Source: Deltaproteobacteria bacterium (GTDB lineage Bacteria; Myxococcota_A; Polyangia; GCA-2747355; JADLHG01). Taken from it: a stretch of DNA of 64,000 nt. Below the pieces are notes generated by a model. That model searched no databases. It had not been told where the DNA came from and saw nothing but the letters and a program-made list of their open reading frames with translations. Each line of letters opens with the position of its first letter. Positions within the stretch are counted from its first letter, which is position 1. Positions 62,043 through 64,000 of this stretch are shown in pieces. The stretch is from positions 67,423-131,422 of the forward strand of contig JADLHG010000005.1 of assembly GCA_020848905.1 (NCBI GenBank). The letters are read 5' to 3'. The translations under genes and the position numbers were made by a program.

Positions 62043-63476
62043 TTACTTTACCACCGAGAAGCCCTTTGCAATGGAGTCGTCGATCTTCGTCGGGTCGATC
62101 GGGTGGCTCGAGCTGTTGTTCACGTTCAGGTCGAGCAGCGAGGTGCCCGGCACGTAGATCAGGCGGTTCGTGTCCTTCTGGTTGGGGAGGAACACGATAT
62201 CGAAGTCCTTCACGTCGGCGCCGTTCTTGTCCACAGCGCGCGAGGTGGCGTTGAGCAGGCCCACCGGGGGCGCGTTCATGCAGCCCGGCTGCGCCGGCAC
62301 CACGAAGTCGCCCGTTCCGCCGCCGGAGGTCACGCTGTAGGGCGTCAGGTCGCGAGAGCCCCGCACGTTCGGGTCGGCGTCGAGCGCGGGGTCCGGGTTG
62401 TTCCAGAAGTTCGTCCAGCTCTGGTGCTTGATCAGCACGTAGATGCCGGTCCGGTGGTAGTCGTCGCGGTAGTTGAAGGTCGGCGGGTTGACGTACGCGT
62501 AGACCATGCCGGTCGCGTACATGTTCTGGTACTGGCCGTTGTCGCGGCTCGCGTTGTTGAAGGCCAGGTTGACGATGACGTGCTTGCTGGCCTGGCTGCG
62601 GAGCCATGCCTGCGAGTACTGCACGGTGAGCCCCACCTTGTTCTCGCCGTCGGCCGCGTCCTTCGTGGAGGCCGACCAGTCGAAGACGCCGTTGCGGTCC
62701 ACGTCCACGATGATGTCGTAGACGCCCAGGTCCTGGCTCCCCTTGGGGGCGAAGCCCGTGTTCGTCGCGGGGAGGCGCCCCTCGGCGTCGGTCTTCGCGG
62801 TCACCGGGCCCGCGAGCAAGTCGGTCTCTCCGCGGGCCGGGAAGGGCCGCCGCTTCCACTGATCGCGGTCGCGCACCACGTAGATGCTGACGGTCGCGTT
62901 CCGCGGGAAAGAATCGCCCGCGGCGTAGACGGGCCCGGCCACTTCACCCGGGTCCGCGCCGCCCACCACGAAGGCGTTGATGGCTTTGCCGCTCGCGTCG
63001 GCGGCGTACACGTTCGGCGGCGCCACCTCGTCCACGGCGAAGCCGGGACCCTCGAGGAAGAGGTGCCCCTTCACGGCGATGGCGCCGTTGATGCGGTTCG
63101 TGCCGTCGTCGAGCGTCACGGTCAGCAGATCGCCGACCTTCACGCCGTCGGAGAAGAGCCCGATGTCGTGGGCCAGCGTCGAGGCGGGCACGCGGCCCGT
63201 CGTGTCCGTGAGGAGCCCGCCCACGAACTGGTACGAGGCCCCGTTCGTGACCGTGAGCTGGTACTTGGTGTTCGGGCGCAGCGCGTCGCTGACCGCCTCG
63301 CTCTCCACCAGCAGGGCGTCGTTCAGCCGCAGGACGTTCAGCCCCTGGGAGCTGGTCAGGGCCAGCCGCGCCGACTGAAAGGTCACGTCGCCGGCCCGCC
63401 CGTACTGGGTGCCGTCCGAACCGCAGGCCGCGATGCCGAGCGTGGTGAGAATGACACCAAGGGTTCGACGATACAT
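62043..63476 (-). CDS. Lipoprotein, function unknown
   Basis: 477 residues. The signal YRRTLGVILTTLGIAAC ends in a lipobox. The mature chain is strand-rich and Asn/Asp-rich with segments such as VYDIIVDVDRNGVFDWS and TVSIYVVRDRDQWKRRPF, which suggests several Ig-like or beta-sandwich domains. VDRNGVFD is a possible calcium loop. A ribosome site GAGGGAG lies 10 bases before the ATG. It is coupled to the downstream metalloprotease gene, so the two products may act together at the cell surface. No family was recognised. Confidence 0.68.
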   Translation of the reverse strand: MYRRTLGVILTTLGIAACGSDGTQYGRAGDVTFQSARLALTSSQGLNVLRLNDALLVESEAVSDALRPNTKYQLTVTNGASYQFVGGLLTDTTGRVPASTLAHDIGLFSDGVKVGDLLTVTLDDGTNRINGAIAVKGHLFLEGPGFAVDEVAPPNVYAADASGKAINAFVVGGADPGEVAGPVYAAGDSFPRNATVSIYVVRDRDQWKRRPFPARGETDLLAGPVTAKTDAEGRLPATNTGFAPKGSQDLGVYDIIVDVDRNGVFDWSASTKDAADGENKVGLTVQYSQAWLRSQASKHVIVNLAFNNASRDNGQYQNMYATGMVYAYVNPPTFNYRDDYHRTGIYVLIKHQSWTNFWNNPDPALDADPNVRGSRDLTPYSVTSGGGTGDFVVPAQPGCMNAPPVGLLNATSRAVDKNGADVKDFDIVFLPNQKDTNRLIYVPGTSLLDLNVNNSSSHPIDPTKIDDSIAKGFSVVK

Positions 63477-63843
63477 GGGCAATGCTCCCTCGCTGGTAAC
63501 AGGCCGAAGAGTAGCAAGTCCAATACCAACTGTGGGCATCGTTCTGGATCCACGGTTTATCTCGTAATCGCAGCCACTTGTGGGCCAAGTGAGGCGATGT
63601 GCGTGCGTTCATCACGGAAACGGCTGACCCTAGCGCGACGCGGAGAGCCTCCGCTGCGTCGCGCTACACATTTGTGATTATTTAGTAAAACGAGAGGGAG
63701 GGACGTGCCTCGGCCGTCCCCCCCTGGGGTCCCGTCCCCCGCCGGATCTCGCCTCTGCCTGGGGCCAACTGTCCTTTGCGGCCCGTCGTCCGGACGAGGA
63801 TCCGGCGCCGGGCCGAAGGTAGGGGACCGCCCCCGGAAAGCCG
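63477..63843. other. Intergenic region with hairpin
   Basis: A 367-base gap between two leftward genes. It contains the hairpin listed separately, an AT-rich patch (TTTGTGATTATTTAG) unlike its surroundings, and presumably the promoter of the downstream lipoprotein gene, though no clear -35/-10 pair was found. No small gene was recognised. Confidence 0.4.
63631..63666. terminator. Strong hairpin, possible terminator
   Basis: TAGCGCGACGC (63631-63641) and GCGTCGCGCTA (63656-63666) form an 11-bp perfect stem; the 14-base loop can add a GGAG/CTCC pairing. It lies downstream of the leftward gene at the window edge, where a terminator would be expected. The AT-rich side is on the right of the stem, so the orientation is not that of a standard leftward terminator. 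Confidence 0.4.
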
Positions 63844-64000
63844 CTACTGCGGGCGATGCAGGCCGATGGTCAGGTAGCCCGCGCCGAGGGGCGCCACGAG
63901 GTAGGGGAACTGCAGCCCCTTCGCGGCGGCCGCGATGGTGTAGTCCTGCAGGTCCGGCTTGGTGATCACGATGAACTGGCCGAAGACCCCCGTCGCCGCG
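63844..64000 (-). CDS. C-terminal end of an unidentified protein (cut by window edge)
   Basis: An open frame on the minus strand enters from the right edge and stops at 63844, giving 51 residues that end in LVAPLGAGYLTIGLHRPQ. The preceding segment (FGQFIVITKPDLQDYTIAAA) is hydrophobic and strand-like. Codon choice is GC-rich at third positions, as in the neighbours, which supports a real gene. Too short to assign a family. Confidence 0.5.
   Translation of the reverse strand, partial: AATGVFGQFIVITKPDLQDYTIAAAAKGLQFPYLVAPLGAGYLTIGLHRPQ

Overview
The window is very GC-rich and densely coded. It looks like a chromosomal segment of a myxobacterium-like (Myxococcota / former Deltaproteobacteria) organism. 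The pointers are many lipoproteins whose lipobox is followed by an Asp/Gly/Ser-rich linker, two proteins ending in a MYXO-CTERM-like tail (Gly-Cys motif, hydrophobic segment, Arg cluster), YVTN-, PD40- and RCC1-type propeller lipoproteins, and a classic Gram-negative dcw cluster. No rRNA, tRNA, IS element or CRISPR array was seen. The lineage is an inference from gene style; no marker gene settles it.

Layout. 1-1.5 kb: start of lysA and a Fic-fold protein that lacks the catalytic His. 2-13 kb: envelope and secreted proteins, namely two propeller lipoproteins coupled to a small beta-barrel, a Cys-rich lipoprotein, a METTL25-like methyltransferase, a 1477-residue zinc metalloprotease lipoprotein and an outer-membrane protein. 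13.5-32.4 kb: a complete-looking dcw cluster mraZ-rsmH-ftsL-ftsI-murE-murF-mraY-murD-ftsW-murG-murC-ddl-ftsQ-ftsA-ftsZ, mostly translationally coupled and without murB, led by a sigma70-type promoter overlapping four MraZ boxes at exact 10-bp spacing. 32.5-41.4 kb (minus strand): a five-gene operon, outer-membrane factor / adaptor / CzcA-type RND pump / histidine kinase / NtrC-type regulator, preceded by a near-consensus sigma54 promoter. 41.7-46 kb: PD40 lipoprotein, S9 peptidase, RCC1 lipoprotein.

46-51.5 kb is the most interesting part: cysM, mec (JAMM hydrolase), a single protein fusing a CysO-like ubiquitin-fold sulfur carrier to a MoeB/MoeZ E1 domain and a rhodanese, then a Family 2A encapsulin shell and a SufS-type cysteine desulfurase with an Ala/Pro-rich N-terminal cargo domain. 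Thiocarboxylate-dependent cysteine synthesis and an encapsulated cysteine desulfurase thus sit in one same-strand array. A plausible reading is that sulfur is loaded onto the carrier, made into cysteine by CysM and Mec, and released again inside a protein shell.

51.5-64 kb: a lipoprotein, an esterase-like lipoprotein, a DUF4105-like protein, pyrD, a minimal ethanolamine ammonia-lyase set (eutB, eutC and the lone shell protein eutL), and a group of secreted proteins (a MYXO-CTERM protein, a matrixin-like protease with a similar tail, a lipoprotein) before a truncated gene at the right edge. MurE carries the DNPR motif for meso-diaminopimelate, consistent with lysA at the left edge.
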